A stretch of DNA of 64,000 nt, from the NCBI GenBank assembly GCA_022452285.1, contig JAKUNG010000001.1:489711-553710 (forward strand). Reading direction: 5' to 3'. Positions 27,140 to 37,161 of the stretch are shown here, one piece after another; position 1 is the first letter of the stretch, and every line of letters begins with the position of its first letter. A model generated the notes under the pieces. It saw only the letters and a list, made by a program, of their open reading frames with translations. It was not told where the DNA came from and ran no database searches. The DNA is from Terriglobia bacterium (GTDB lineage: Bacteria > Acidobacteriota > Terriglobia > Versatilivoradales > Versatilivoraceae). Made by a program: the position numbers and the translations under genes.

Positions 27140-27355
27140 TGCACTATTTCCTGAAAATACAGGGTTGTAATTGATGGAATGGGTTTTAAGATAGTAGTGT
27201 TTGGCAGGAAAGCTGGTGAGAACTTCGAATGATGCCAGTAACTCTTACTTACAATGGATTAATCCTAATCTAAATGCTGACACCTTTTCAAATAATACCT
27301 GTGTATGACTGTGGTTAAAATCACCACAAACAAAAATATAAAGGAAAATACTGAA

Positions 27356-28225
27356 ATGAATCCCTCAAAATTGAATGAAAATGAACTAAATCATCATGCA
27401 TTTGAATTGGAAAAAGAGGGTTATACCATCATTCCCAATATTATGTCTGATTTAGATTTGGAAAACGCCAAAAATGCGATTGACGAAACGCTAGAGCAAG
27501 AAAAGACAATTGCCCAGAAGTATGGTCTACAAAATGAAAATCTATTGATGTGTTTCAATGCGCAGGGGAAACATCGCTATTTTCCTGGAATGTTGACACG
27601 ACATCCTGAACCTTTTCTAGTAGCTCAAAGGATTCTAGGCAAAAATATGTTCGCTCATAATCTAGCCATTCGAAAACCTCTGCCGTCTGGGAAAAAAGAC
27701 TGGAGTAAGCTAGGAGGACATCTTCATGCTGACTGGCATCCTTTTACAGTCAATCCTTTTATTGGCGGAAAACATTATCCTCTGGCTATTCAGTCAGTCT
27801 GGTGCATTTCAGAATTCACAGAGGAAAATGGGGCTACATATATCTGGCCTAGATCACATTTGTCGCTAAAAGTTCCGCCAGAACAACCTAAAAAATTGCC
27901 TTCAGGTTGGATTCGAGCAAAAGCTAGCGCAGGCTCTGCAGTTCTTTGGGACTCTTCTCTGTGGCACACTAGTGGTACCAACTTCGGAGAGGCTCCAAGA
28001 TATTCTTTAGTTTTTTACTTCCAGCGTTGGTGGGTTAGAGGGTTTAACGATGCCTATCGCTTGTGTCCGCCAAAAGGTCGCCAACAAATGACTGCAGAAG
28101 AGAAAAAAATCTGGGGATTGGAGGCTGCCGTTCCACCTAATACTCACTTTAGAGAAATGACTGATCATCAAATCAAATCCCTAACTCTTGAAGAAAAAGC
28201 CGTTCTCAATATTGCAGCCTTTTGA
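27356..28225 (+). CDS. PhyH-family Fe(II)/2-oxoglutarate dioxygenase, canonical site
   Basis: About 289 residues from the ATG at 27356, which has AAGGA upstream and lies just before the conserved region; an in-frame ATG at 27305 lacks a ribosome site. The full triad is visible in this numbering: His124-Ala-Asp126 in LHADWHP, distal His204 in LWHTSGTN, and Arg215 in APRYSLVFYF for 2-oxoglutarate. ENGATYIWPRSHL is the usual loop. The enzyme should hydroxylate an unknown small molecule using O2, Fe(II) and 2-oxoglutarate. It is only distantly similar to the two PhyH proteins near 18 kb and makes a useful internal contrast to their altered sites. It is flanked by the FG-GAP and NHL-type propeller genes. 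Confidence 0.87.
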   Translation: MNPSKLNENELNHHAFELEKEGYTIIPNIMSDLDLENAKNAIDETLEQEKTIAQKYGLQNENLLMCFNAQGKHRYFPGMLTRHPEPFLVAQRILGKNMFAHNLAIRKPLPSGKKDWSKLGGHLHADWHPFTVNPFIGGKHYPLAIQSVWCISEFTEENGATYIWPRSHLSLKVPPEQPKKLPSGWIRAKASAGSAVLWDSSLWHTSGTNFGEAPRYSLVFYFQRWWVRGFNDAYRLCPPKGRQQMTAEEKKIWGLEAAVPPNTHFREMTDHQIKSLTLEEKAVLNIAAF

Positions 28226-28242
28226 AAAACTTCAAGAAAGAC

Positions 28243-29373
28243 TTAGTCAATTACCTGCTCTAGAATAGCAAAATCTCCTGGGTTCCAAGCCTGGGCAATG
28301 ATATAGAACTTGTCATTAGTTTTACGTAACACGGCATTATGAATATGCTGAAAATTCTTTAAACCGAGATCCTCCTTAATCATAACTGCAGACACTACTT
28401 TGTCACCTTTAAGAATATAGATTGGAGCTCCCTTACTACGATCAGGGCCATGCAAACACCCCACTACACCATATTGCCCTTCATAATCAATATCACATGG
28501 AAATGAACCTTTAGGTAATTTTAATGTTGACTGGTAATGTCCATAGCGAGTAAATCGGTCAACTTCTGAATTTGGACGATCAGAGACGTCAAGGCGTTTT
28601 TTACCCGGTGGAACGGTAATTCCATGACCAGTGCCAAATTTCCCTGGTTCACTTCCTTTTCCGCCAAAAGCAAGATCGTGCCAAATCACCTTGAAAGGAT
28701 TAGTACTAAGAATTCTAGCTGTCAGAATAAAGTCAAGACTAGAATACCCTGTTGCTACATAGAATTGACCGCCTATCTCTTCAACATCTGTAGGAGCAAA
28801 GTTACCTTTACCAAAAAAATAATCTCTAACAGCCGGTTGATCAAAATTATCATTAGAATCAGGTGGACCTAAACTGTTAACCAAGTTTCCATCAAGAGTT
28901 GTTGTATAAATCTGTCCTGTCTTGTTGGCTGGAAATGTAAGATACCCTTTCCCATCACCATACCAAATGGTTGTATTGTGTAAATTAACATCCTTAACCG
29001 AATCAACAGTGTCCAACAACCGAATAGTTTTAAAATCAGCACTTATCTGAATAATTCCTGCACCTGGTAGCGCAAAATAAGTTTCTCCATGGCCCTGGCG
29101 ACGATCAACAGCAAAGCCTCCATGTGCAGAAACTAGAACTTTCTTAGCTTTTTCAGGTAGATGTGCCGAAGTATAGAGAACTTTAAATCTCATTTCCCCT
29201 TGCCCACTAACTGCTGGTTCTGATGTCTTAGTTGAATTTACACCAGCTGCCCCTGCTACAGTTACGTAAACCCCTGTTGACTTTAGGTCATGGGAATACA
29301 AGATTTCATTATTTGGTTTGGCAATAAGTAAACCAAGAACAGTAAAAATAGAACAAAAAACCAATCGTTTCAT
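28243..29373 (-). CDS. Secreted NHL-like beta-propeller protein, function unknown
   Basis: 376 residues with a clear signal peptide (MKRLVFCSIFTVLGLLIAKP). The rest reads as blades of a six-bladed propeller. NHL-type text occurs at LAFGGKGSEPGKFGTGHGITVPPGKKRLDVSDRPNSEVDRF near residues 235-275, DGNLVNSLGPPDSNDNFDQP near 160-180, and FQHIHNAVL near 342-350. It resembles the propeller of peptidylglycine amidating lyase-like and related bacterial proteins, but I do not see a defined catalytic set. It converges on the canonical PhyH gene with a 17-base gap. The start is supported by a purine-rich AGGGAGGA about ten bases before ATG. Confidence 0.65.
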   Translation of the reverse strand: MKRLVFCSIFTVLGLLIAKPNNEILYSHDLKSTGVYVTVAGAAGVNSTKTSEPAVSGQGEMRFKVLYTSAHLPEKAKKVLVSAHGGFAVDRRQGHGETYFALPGAGIIQISADFKTIRLLDTVDSVKDVNLHNTTIWYGDGKGYLTFPANKTGQIYTTTLDGNLVNSLGPPDSNDNFDQPAVRDYFFGKGNFAPTDVEEIGGQFYVATGYSSLDFILTARILSTNPFKVIWHDLAFGGKGSEPGKFGTGHGITVPPGKKRLDVSDRPNSEVDRFTRYGHYQSTLKLPKGSFPCDIDYEGQYGVVGCLHGPDRSKGAPIYILKGDKVVSAVMIKEDLGLKNFQHIHNAVLRKTNDKFYIIAQAWNPGDFAILEQVID

Positions 29374-29799
29374 TGATAGATCCTCCCTAGGTGGAATTTA
29401 ATCAAACCCGTTCAAAAAAACTCCACAAATCCTTTGTCAATCATAATCATTTCATAAATTAAGCTATCTTCAAATTAATAATTAGCTTGAAACCGTTTAT
29501 AAAATTGCATATTAGAACCTGGAGCCGCCAAAAAATAGTGATTCTTCATACTTAAAGCACCCACAATCTACCCTAGAAGTTACAATGCTGATCCGCTTTC
29601 CTAGAAATTAAGGTTTCTTGTCCGTCAGATATTTTTAAAATGAGTCTAGCAAAAAAAATTTTACTATTTAATTTCTGCACGAGTTTAAAAGTAAGTTAAT
29701 CGTTCCTTGAAATCTGGACAAAGTACTGTTTAACTGTAGATGTCATCAGGGTCTAATTTTAGCTACATTTTCTGGCAAAGGATTTTAGGACGAGTCACA
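29374..29799. other. Intergenic region before mgtE
   Basis: No gene or convincing structure. I looked for an M-box (ykoK) magnesium riboswitch because mgtE follows, and found neither its conserved loops nor a terminator or anti-terminator pair. One AGTTTAAAA half-site, like that in the nadB operator candidate, occurs near 29684-29692. Confidence 0.4.
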
Positions 29800-31143
29800 A
29801 TGGATCGAACTTCCGAATCGAATATAGAGGAATTAATAGCTCAGAAAAAGTGGATGAATCTTCGGTCTCTTGTGACTGATTGGCAAGCTCCCGAAATTGC
29901 TGATCTTCTACTCAGTGTCCAAAAATCAGATCGGGTTCTTTTATTTCGGGTTTTGCCTCGGACAATGTCAACAGAGGTATTCGCACATTTAAACGCTGAC
30001 TTACAGGTATCTTTAGTAAAAGAATTAACTGATGAGGAAACAAGACAGCTACTAGAAAACCTAGAACCTGATGACCGAACTCACCTTTTTGAGGAACTAC
30101 CGGGTAGAGTTACCCAAAGAATGCTCAATCTTTTGAATCCGGATGATTTGATTGCGGCTCGGAAACTTTTAGGATATCCAGAGGAAAGCATTGGGCGGCT
30201 AATGACACCTGACTATGTGGCTGTTCGGGCGGAATGGACTGTTGAAAGAAGTTTACAACATATTCGTACTGTAGGTGTTGGACTTGATACGATTGCTATG
30301 ATTTATGTGGTAGACAGCCACTGGAAGTTGTTAGACGCCATTGAGCTACAGCAGTTTGTTTTGGCGACACCTACAATACCAGTTGAATCGATTATGGATC
30401 GATCTTTTGTTAGTCTTTCCCCTTACGGCGACAGAGAGGAGGCTGTAGGTATCATGGGTAAATATGATCTTTTCGCCGTACCAGTGGTTGAATCCGAAGG
30501 AGTTCTACTAGGAGTGGTAACCGTGGATGACGTAATGGATGTAGCTGAGGAAGAAGCAACTGAGGACTTTCAGAAATCTGCTGCTGTAGAACCACTAAAA
30601 ATGAGTTACGAGGAAGCTGGTGTTTGGTCTCTCTATTATAAACGTATTTTTTGGTTAGCCCCTCTTGGCTTTGTTAATCTTGCAGCCTCTTCAGTAGTTG
30701 CTGCCTATGAAACAATCCTTTCTTCAGCAATTATCTTGGTTTTTTTTATTCCCCTTTTAATTGGCAGCGGCGGTAATACTGGAGCACAATCAGCAACCCT
30801 AATGGTTCGAGCAATAGCAACAGGAGACATTCACCTAAAACAATGGTTGCGAACTCTTACTAAAGAGTTAAGTGTAGGGTTAAGTTTAGGGACCACCATG
30901 GGACTGGTTGCCTGGATATTTGGCTTTTTTCATGGAGGGACTCAAATTGCCCTAGTGGTTGGATCTTCCATGCTCATCATTGTAATAGTTGCTAACTCTA
31001 TTGGAGCAATGCTACCTCTTGTTCTTAATCGACTAGGGTTTGATCCAGCTGTTGCTAGTAGTCCTTTAATTACATCGATTGCTGACGTAATTGGATTATT
31101 AATCTATTTCTGGATAGCTGTTTCATTGTTACAAGGTTTTTGA
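29800..31143 (+). CDS. mgtE: Magnesium transporter MgtE
   Basis: About 447 residues from ATG 29800, the family length. An upstream ATG at 29740 would add 20 residues but has no ribosome site, whereas AGGA lies before 29800. Order of domains: N-terminal superhelical MgtE_N (residues 1-125, with [21 protein letters not shown]), two CBS domains (about 130-255, with LMTPDYVAV and [33 protein letters not shown]), the plug helix, then five membrane helices with [25 protein letters not shown]. The last motif lines the Mg2+ pore and the CBS domains gate it by sensing internal Mg2+. It is a single gene upstream of nadB. Confidence 0.95.
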   Translation: MDRTSESNIEELIAQKKWMNLRSLVTDWQAPEIADLLLSVQKSDRVLLFRVLPRTMSTEVFAHLNADLQVSLVKELTDEETRQLLENLEPDDRTHLFEELPGRVTQRMLNLLNPDDLIAARKLLGYPEESIGRLMTPDYVAVRAEWTVERSLQHIRTVGVGLDTIAMIYVVDSHWKLLDAIELQQFVLATPTIPVESIMDRSFVSLSPYGDREEAVGIMGKYDLFAVPVVESEGVLLGVVTVDDVMDVAEEEATEDFQKSAAVEPLKMSYEEAGVWSLYYKRIFWLAPLGFVNLAASSVVAAYETILSSAIILVFFIPLLIGSGGNTGAQSATLMVRAIATGDIHLKQWLRTLTKELSVGLSLGTTMGLVAWIFGFFHGGTQIALVVGSSMLIIVIVANSIGAMLPLVLNRLGFDPAVASSPLITSIADVIGLLIYFWIAVSLLQGF

Positions 31144-31213
31144 AATCAATGTTTCTCAGAAAAATAGCTTGTTGAACTTTTTCTAAGGTTGGTGGTTAGT
31201 ACATGCAAGATCC

Positions 31214-31233
31214 TTTTAAACTGGAGTTTAAAA
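31214..31233. promoter_or_regulatory. Perfect 9-2-9 palindrome upstream of nadB
   Basis: TTTTAAACT at 31214-31222, GG, AGTTTAAAA at 31225-31233. The arms are exact inverted repeats. It lies about 70 bases before the nadB ATG, where an operator would be expected. It could also pair as a short RNA hairpin, but no T tract follows it. The binding protein is unknown. Confidence 0.4.
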
Positions 31234-31302
31234 CAAACTAACACATTGATTACGCCAAAAAAATCATTTTAAGTTTCTAATAAGGATTTCTCTTTAATAA
31301 AC

Positions 31303-32949
31303 ATGGCTATAAGAAAATCAATTAACAAAAACTTCAAAATACAAGATTCATCGGACGTGCTCATTATTGGAAGTGGCATTGCTGGGGCAACCACCGCTCT
31401 ACAACTGGCTCGAAACCCTTCACGACAAATTACTGTAATAACACGTTCACAGGACCCTAAAGAATCCAACACCCGTTGGGCTCAGGGTGGGGTTGTGAGT
31501 CGGGGACCAGGGGATGACCCGAAAATCCTAGTTTCAGACATTATGAAAGCTAGTGCTAATTCTAGCAATATCGAAGCAGTTCAACTCCTTGCTAATGAAG
31601 GCCCTGAAATTTTACAGGATATTTTAATTGAAGCAGCTGGCATTACTTTTGATCAAACTGATTCCGGAGAAATTAGTTGGGGCCATGAGGCTGCTCATTC
31701 CCTCCGTCGGATTCTTCATGTTGGAGATAGTACAGGTCTTAGTATCATTAAAGGATTACTTTCTGCCCTTAAACGATGTCCTAATGTAGACATACTGACT
31801 GAAGTTACAGCTATCGATCTTATTACTTCCCCCCACCATTCTTCAGACCCTTTGGATACTTACCGACCAATCAGTTGTCACGGCGCCTATTTATTTGATT
31901 GTAGAGAAAAAAAAGTTCACCGCTATCTTGCACCCCTAACTGTTCTTGCTACTGGTGGACTAGGACGAATATTTCTCAATACCACTAACCCTCCGGGTTC
32001 ACGAGGTGATGGATTATCCATGGCTCACCGAGCGGGTGCTCGTATTGTTAATGCAGAGTATATTCAGTTCCACCCTACAGCCTTATCAGTTCCCAATTCT
32101 GAATGCTTTCTAATCAGTGAAGCTGTTCGTGGAGAGGGAGGAATACTTCTTTCCCCAGAGGGTAGAGCCTTCATGGCCGATTATGCTCCCCAAGATAAAG
32201 AACTTGCTCCCCGAGACATAGTAGCCCGAGCCATACACCATCAAATGGAATCCCATGGTTATTCTCACGTGTTTCTAGATATTGCTTCACACATGCCAGC
32301 TTCAAAGATTCGTAATAGATTCCCAACCATTTGGTCCACCTGCCTTAAGGCTGGAATCGACATAACTCAAGATCTTATTCCAGTAGTACCTGCAGCACAC
32401 TACTTTTGTGGTGGGGTTTTGGTAGATCGATGGGGACGTTCTAGCATTGAAAACCTTTTTGCAGTTGGAGAATCTAGTTGTACTGGAGTTCATGGTGCAA
32501 ACCGTTTAGCATCTACTTCTCTCCTTGAGGGTTTGGTCTGGGGAACTCAAGCAGCTAGGAAAATAGAAGAAGTCATTAGTCAAAACTCTTTTGCTAAACT
32601 GCCTATCCTTTATAATCCTCCCGCTTGGGATGAGAAAGGCCTAATTACTGATCCCGACTCAGCTTTAATTCAAGGTGATATGCAAACTATCCAGAACATC
32701 ATGTGGCACTATGTAGGTCTAGTGCGTAGTGCTGAACGTCTTTCCCGTGCAATTCGAGAATTACGACATCTCTGGAATGAAATTGAGGCATTTTATCGGA
32801 CATCTAAGCTTAGTGACAGCTTGATTGGACTACGTAATATTATTGAAGCAGCTCTGATTATTGCCCAAGCTGCACAACATAATAATCACAGCCTTGGATG
32901 TCACTACCGACAGGATTCGATTGCAGTTGAAAAACGGAATTTGATTTAA
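31303..32949 (+). CDS. nadB: L-aspartate oxidase
   Basis: 548 residues. FAD-binding LIIGSGIAGATTALQLAR at 20-37, SNTRWAQGGV near 55-64, GGLGRIFLNTTNPPGSRGDG near 219-238, and NAEYIQFHPTAL near 249-260 with the active-site His are the NadB set; HGANRLASTSLLEGLVWG near 400-417 completes the flavin site, and the C-terminal helical domain is present. It oxidises L-aspartate to iminoaspartate, the first step of de novo NAD synthesis, which NadA then condenses to quinolinate. nadA and nadC are not in the window. A perfect palindrome upstream may be an operator. Confidence 0.95.
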   Translation: MAIRKSINKNFKIQDSSDVLIIGSGIAGATTALQLARNPSRQITVITRSQDPKESNTRWAQGGVVSRGPGDDPKILVSDIMKASANSSNIEAVQLLANEGPEILQDILIEAAGITFDQTDSGEISWGHEAAHSLRRILHVGDSTGLSIIKGLLSALKRCPNVDILTEVTAIDLITSPHHSSDPLDTYRPISCHGAYLFDCREKKVHRYLAPLTVLATGGLGRIFLNTTNPPGSRGDGLSMAHRAGARIVNAEYIQFHPTALSVPNSECFLISEAVRGEGGILLSPEGRAFMADYAPQDKELAPRDIVARAIHHQMESHGYSHVFLDIASHMPASKIRNRFPTIWSTCLKAGIDITQDLIPVVPAAHYFCGGVLVDRWGRSSIENLFAVGESSCTGVHGANRLASTSLLEGLVWGTQAARKIEEVISQNSFAKLPILYNPPAWDEKGLITDPDSALIQGDMQTIQNIMWHYVGLVRSAERLSRAIRELRHLWNEIEAFYRTSKLSDSLIGLRNIIEAALIIAQAAQHNNHSLGCHYRQDSIAVEKRNLI

Positions 32950-33015
32950 ATTCATTGAGGACTAAATTACTAGAAATAAATCCAGCCATTTGACACGATC
33001 TACAAAGCAAAGGTA

Positions 33016-34440
33016 ATGCTAAAAAAGCTAGATGATTTTCGCTATTCCATCCCAAAATCCTATAAAAAAGGAATGCGGATTGAAGGATTAATCTTTGCAA
33101 ATCAACCTCTAATTCAACAAATTGAAAAAGATCTCACTATAGATCAAGTAGCTAATGTAGCAACTTTGCCTGGATTAGTTGGCTGTTCTTTAGCCATGCC
33201 AGATGCACACCAAGGTTATGGGTTTTGTATCGGTGGGGTTGCTGCAGCAGATTTAAGTGACGGTGTGATCTCAGCTGGGGGAGTTGGTTTCGACATCAAT
33301 TGTGGTGTCCGTTTATTGAACTCTCCTTTCCAAGTCAATGAAATCAAATCGAAGCTTCAAATGCTTTTAGACGACCTTTTTCAAAGTATTCCCTGTGGAC
33401 TAGGGCAAAGGGGAGTAATCAATCTTTCCCTTGATGATCTAAATCAGGTTTTAGACCAAGGTGCCCAATGGCCTATACAAAAAAAGTTTGGACTCGCTAC
33501 TGATCTAGCTTTTATTGAAGAAATGGGAAGAATCACTAGTGCAGATGCTAGCATGGTTGGACAAAAAGCAAAAAATAGAGGACACACTCAATTAGGCAGT
33601 TTAGGTTCAGGTAACCATTTTGTTGAAATACAAATGGTAACAGAAGTTTTTGATTCTGAGATTGCCAATCGATTTGGACTTTATCATGATCAAATTGTGA
33701 TACTCATTCACACTGGATCTCGTGGCCTAGGGCACCAGGTTTGCACAGACCATCTCAATTCAATGCAGGAAGCTATGAAAAAATATCGTATTCACGTTGT
33801 CGACAGGCAATTAGCATGTGTCCCAATCAGGTCCAAAGAAGGTCAGCACTACCTTAAGGCAATGGCGGCAGCGGCTAATTTTGCCTTTGCTAACCGTCAG
33901 ATAGTCACTCATCAAATCCGAAAATCCTTTGGACGAGTCATGGGCAGCGAAAACCTCAAGATTGTATATGACGTTTGTCATAATATTGCTAAAGAGGAAG
34001 AACACCGGTTAAACGGTAAGCAAACCAAGGTTCTAGTGCACCGTAAAGGTGCCACTAGAGCTTTTCCAAAAGGCCATCCCGATTTGCCAGCAGAAGTGAG
34101 AGATTGGGGGCAGCCTGTTCTAGTTCCAGGAAGTATGGGAACATGTTCTTACGTTCTATTAGGTTCAGAGAGGGCCATGTTAGAAACCTTTGGTTCTTCT
34201 TGTCATGGAGCTGGTCGGGCTAAAAGTCGCAGTCAGGCTAGGCGTGAAACAACACCTGAAGAACTTTTAAGAATTTTTCGTAGGAAAAATATTCTAATTA
34301 AGGCCCAGACAAACTCAGGTCTAGTCGAAGAAAAACCTGATGCATATAAAGATGTCAATCAGGTAGTCGAGGTAATCCATAAGACTGGAATTGCAACAAA
34401 GTTAGCTAAACTAAAGCCTCTGGCAGTAATGAAAGGATAA
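33016..34440 (+). CDS. rtcB: RNA-splicing ligase RtcB
   Basis: 474 residues. Motifs in order: [15 protein letters not shown] at 61-75, [14 protein letters not shown] at 88-101 with the Mn2+ ligand Cys96, [12 protein letters not shown] near 196-207, [12 protein letters not shown] near 234-245, [12 protein letters not shown] near 372-383, and [14 protein letters not shown] near 395-408 containing the His that is guanylylated. RtcB joins RNA 2',3'-cyclic phosphate or 3'-phosphate ends to 5'-OH ends with GTP and Mn2+, in RNA repair. No archease or RtcA/RtcR genes are adjacent. The next gene, a copper ATPase, begins 29 bases after its stop. Confidence 0.96.
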   Translation: MLKKLDDFRYSIPKSYKKGMRIEGLIFANQPLIQQIEKDLTIDQVANVATLPGLVGCSLAMPDAHQGYGFCIGGVAAADLSDGVISAGGVGFDINCGVRLLNSPFQVNEIKSKLQMLLDDLFQSIPCGLGQRGVINLSLDDLNQVLDQGAQWPIQKKFGLATDLAFIEEMGRITSADASMVGQKAKNRGHTQLGSLGSGNHFVEIQMVTEVFDSEIANRFGLYHDQIVILIHTGSRGLGHQVCTDHLNSMQEAMKKYRIHVVDRQLACVPIRSKEGQHYLKAMAAAANFAFANRQIVTHQIRKSFGRVMGSENLKIVYDVCHNIAKEEEHRLNGKQTKVLVHRKGATRAFPKGHPDLPAEVRDWGQPVLVPGSMGTCSYVLLGSERAMLETFGSSCHGAGRAKSRSQARRETTPEELLRIFRRKNILIKAQTNSGLVEEKPDAYKDVNQVVEVIHKTGIATKLAKLKPLAVMKG

Positions 34441-34469
34441 GTCAACTCCAAAAATCAAAAGGGTTTTTT

Positions 34470-36815
34470 ATGATTTCTAATCAGATTTTTTACAGCTCTA
34501 ACAACTCAAATAATCAGAACACCGGAATCAAAGACCCTGTTTGTGGAATGACCGTTGACCCACAAACTTCGTCAAATTCATATGCCTATAAGAAAAAACT
34601 TTATTTTTTCTGTTGTGATCACTGTTTTTCCAAATTTCAAGCCGCTCCTGAAAAATACCTTAACAGAACACCGATTACTGCTACTGTGGAAGGGCAACCA
34701 TCAGATCAAAAAGCTGAATACATCTGTCCTATGCATTTAGATATCAAACAGAATCAATTTGGGTACTGTCCTATCTGTGGCATGGACCTAGAGCCCCAAT
34801 CAGCCGCCTCAACCGAAAACAATGATCCTGAGAACCTTGACATGAAAAAAAGGTTTTGGCTCAGTCTAGTGTTAACAATACCTGTCTTTCTTGCGGGAAT
34901 GTCAGAAATGATTTTAGGTGCGACTTTTGTGGAGTCATGGTTCTTTAAGATTTCAAACTGGATTCAATTATTTTTTTCTGGTCTTGTCGTATTTTGGGGT
35001 GGATGGCCATTCTTTCAGCGTGGCTGGACATCACTAATTAACCGCACTCCTAACATGTTCACTTTAATTGTTATAGGTGTTGCTGCCTCCTATTTCTATA
35101 GTTTTTTTGCAATTGTTTTTTCTGAAATCATCAATCACTCTGGAAGAACAGTCGTCCTTTATTTTGAAACAGCAGCTGTAATCACAACTATTGTTTTGAT
35201 GGGCCAAGTACTAGAACTCCGTGCTCGCAACCAAACTGGTAACGCCATTCAATCTCTATTAAATCTATCACCTCAAACAGCACGATTGGTCAGGGAAGAT
35301 GGTTCTGAAGAGGACATTCCTGTTGCTCATTTAAGACCAGGACAATTGCTTCTAATTCGTCCCGGCGAACAAATACCTGTAGATGGTGTTGTATTAAACG
35401 GTTGCAGTTCGGTAGATGAGTCCATGGTAACTGGAGAATCTATCCCCGTAGAAAAAAAATCTCAAAGTCATGTCACGGGAGGTACGATCAACCAAATGGG
35501 AAGTTTTGTTATACGTGCCGAAAAAGTGGGTCAAAAAACCCTATTAGCTCAAATTATTTCAATGGTAAGCCAAGCTCAACGCACCCAAGTGCCTATTCAA
35601 AGGACGGTCGATGTTGTTGCCTCTTATTTTGTACCAACTATTATCGCCACTAGCATTTTAACTTTTATACTTTGGAGTTTCTTTGGTCCAAAACCAAGCC
35701 TAGGCTTTGCTCTAGTAAATGCGGTTTCTGTACTAATTATAGCTTGTCCTTGTGCCCTAGGATTAGCGACACCCATGTCAGTCATGGTAAGCACTGGCCG
35801 TGGAGCCAGAGCGGGTATCCTTATAAAAAAAGCTGATGTACTCCAGTCCCTAGAAAAAATAGACACCCTAGTGATAGATAAGACCGGAACACTAACTGAG
35901 GGGCGACCCTATGTAAGCTCAGTTATAACATCAGCCAATTGGAATCAATCTGATTTGCTCGCTGTCGCTGCCAGTCTAGAACAAAATAGTGAGCATCCCT
36001 TGGCAGCGGCAATTGTTAGCGAAGCTAATAGACATAAACTACCTCTTACCAAGCCAGATAAATTCAAAGCGATTGCAGGTCAAGGTGTTACTGGTAAAGT
36101 AAGCGGATTCACTTTTGTTATTGGTAATGAAAATTTTCTCAATGAATTGAAAATCCTAACGAGACCATTATCTCAAGAAGCAGATACTCTTCGACAAACT
36201 GGCAACATAGTTGTGTTTGTAGCCTCCAATAGTCAATTAGTTGGATTAATAGCAGTAAAAGATCCAATCAAGACAACTACGCCTGATGCTATTTCTACAC
36301 TGCACAAGGAAGGACTTCGCATTATTATGCTAACGGGTGATAATAAAAAAACTGCATTTAAAATTGCGGAGGATTTAAAAATTGACGAGGTCAAAGCGGA
36401 AGTTACACCACAACAAAAGATCGAGGTAGTCAGGCAGCTTCAGACTAGTGGATGTCGAGTTGCTATGGCTGGCGATGGTATAAATGATGCCCCTGCACTA
36501 GCACAAGCAGAGGTAGGAATTGCAATGGGCACAGGTACTGATGTAGCCCTTTACAGCGCTGGAATAACTCTTGTCAAGGGAGATCTTAACGGTATCGTTC
36601 GAGCCCGTCGTTTAAGTAGGATAACAATGCGCAATATCCGACAAAATCTTTTCTTCTCCTTTTTTTACAATTCCTTGGGAATTCCACTTGCAGCTGGAGT
36701 CTTGTACCCAGTATCAGGAATTCTTTTAAACCCAATGATAGCTGCAGTTGCTATGATCTGTAGTTCAATCTCGGTAATTGCTAATGCTTTAAGACTACGA
36801 AAGATCTCACTCTAA
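34470..36815 (+). CDS. Copper-translocating P1B-type ATPase with YHS and HMBD domains
   Basis: 781 residues. The N-terminus has a YHS domain at 21-65 (DPVCGMTVD ... FFCCDHC) and a heavy-metal-binding domain at 83-108 (YICPMHLD ... [11 protein letters not shown]) in place of the usual HMA CxxC domains. The ATPase core follows: [12 protein letters not shown], membrane metal site [21 protein letters not shown] with the phosphorylated Asp, SEHPLAAAI and [11 protein letters not shown]. It should pump Cu+ out of the cytoplasm. No copper regulator or chaperone gene is adjacent. It follows rtcB by 29 bases and may share its transcript, though the roles are not obviously linked. Confidence 0.94.
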   Translation: MISNQIFYSSNNSNNQNTGIKDPVCGMTVDPQTSSNSYAYKKKLYFFCCDHCFSKFQAAPEKYLNRTPITATVEGQPSDQKAEYICPMHLDIKQNQFGYCPICGMDLEPQSAASTENNDPENLDMKKRFWLSLVLTIPVFLAGMSEMILGATFVESWFFKISNWIQLFFSGLVVFWGGWPFFQRGWTSLINRTPNMFTLIVIGVAASYFYSFFAIVFSEIINHSGRTVVLYFETAAVITTIVLMGQVLELRARNQTGNAIQSLLNLSPQTARLVREDGSEEDIPVAHLRPGQLLLIRPGEQIPVDGVVLNGCSSVDESMVTGESIPVEKKSQSHVTGGTINQMGSFVIRAEKVGQKTLLAQIISMVSQAQRTQVPIQRTVDVVASYFVPTIIATSILTFILWSFFGPKPSLGFALVNAVSVLIIACPCALGLATPMSVMVSTGRGARAGILIKKADVLQSLEKIDTLVIDKTGTLTEGRPYVSSVITSANWNQSDLLAVAASLEQNSEHPLAAAIVSEANRHKLPLTKPDKFKAIAGQGVTGKVSGFTFVIGNENFLNELKILTRPLSQEADTLRQTGNIVVFVASNSQLVGLIAVKDPIKTTTPDAISTLHKEGLRIIMLTGDNKKTAFKIAEDLKIDEVKAEVTPQQKIEVVRQLQTSGCRVAMAGDGINDAPALAQAEVGIAMGTGTDVALYSAGITLVKGDLNGIVRARRLSRITMRNIRQNLFFSFFYNSLGIPLAAGVLYPVSGILLNPMIAAVAMICSSISVIANALRLRKISL

Positions 36816-37161
36816 AATTATGAAACTTTTCATTGATAGGTAAAAGGGATTTGAGAAATAGGAAAAACTGATTTCACTTGAGACAATTTTCTAATTTACT
36901 TTTTAAAGTCAAAAAATCCGCTATCAAGCTCCACTTAGGACAATTTAGTAATACCGAGATCTGAAAATTTTTAATTATTCAAACCTAACGAATCCCTACT
37001 GAAACTCTTATGTTAAACTAGAGTTAAATGGTGTATATGTAATCAGTATTATTGGGTATGTTATAAAAATGATCAATTTTACTGATAGAGTTTCTTCTTG
37101 ATTAAATGAAAATAACTTATGATTAGATAAATAAGTAAGCAACTGTTAAAAAGGAGCCTCC
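36816..37161. other. Intergenic region before the MDR gene
   Basis: No gene in these 346 bases. A six-base inverted repeat, AACTCT at 37003-37008 and AGAGTT at 37020-37025, is the only structure I noted. The downstream gene has a good ribosome site, AAGGAGCC. Confidence 0.3.

Noticed and set aside
27311-27327. GTGGT-N7-ACCAC inverted repeat before the canonical PhyH gene
   Set aside because: Only five-base arms, and it lies between two possible start codons; it is likely chance.
29374-29799. M-box magnesium riboswitch before mgtE
   Set aside because: The gene context suggests one, but I could not find the conserved loops, long-range pairings or a terminator/anti-terminator pair.
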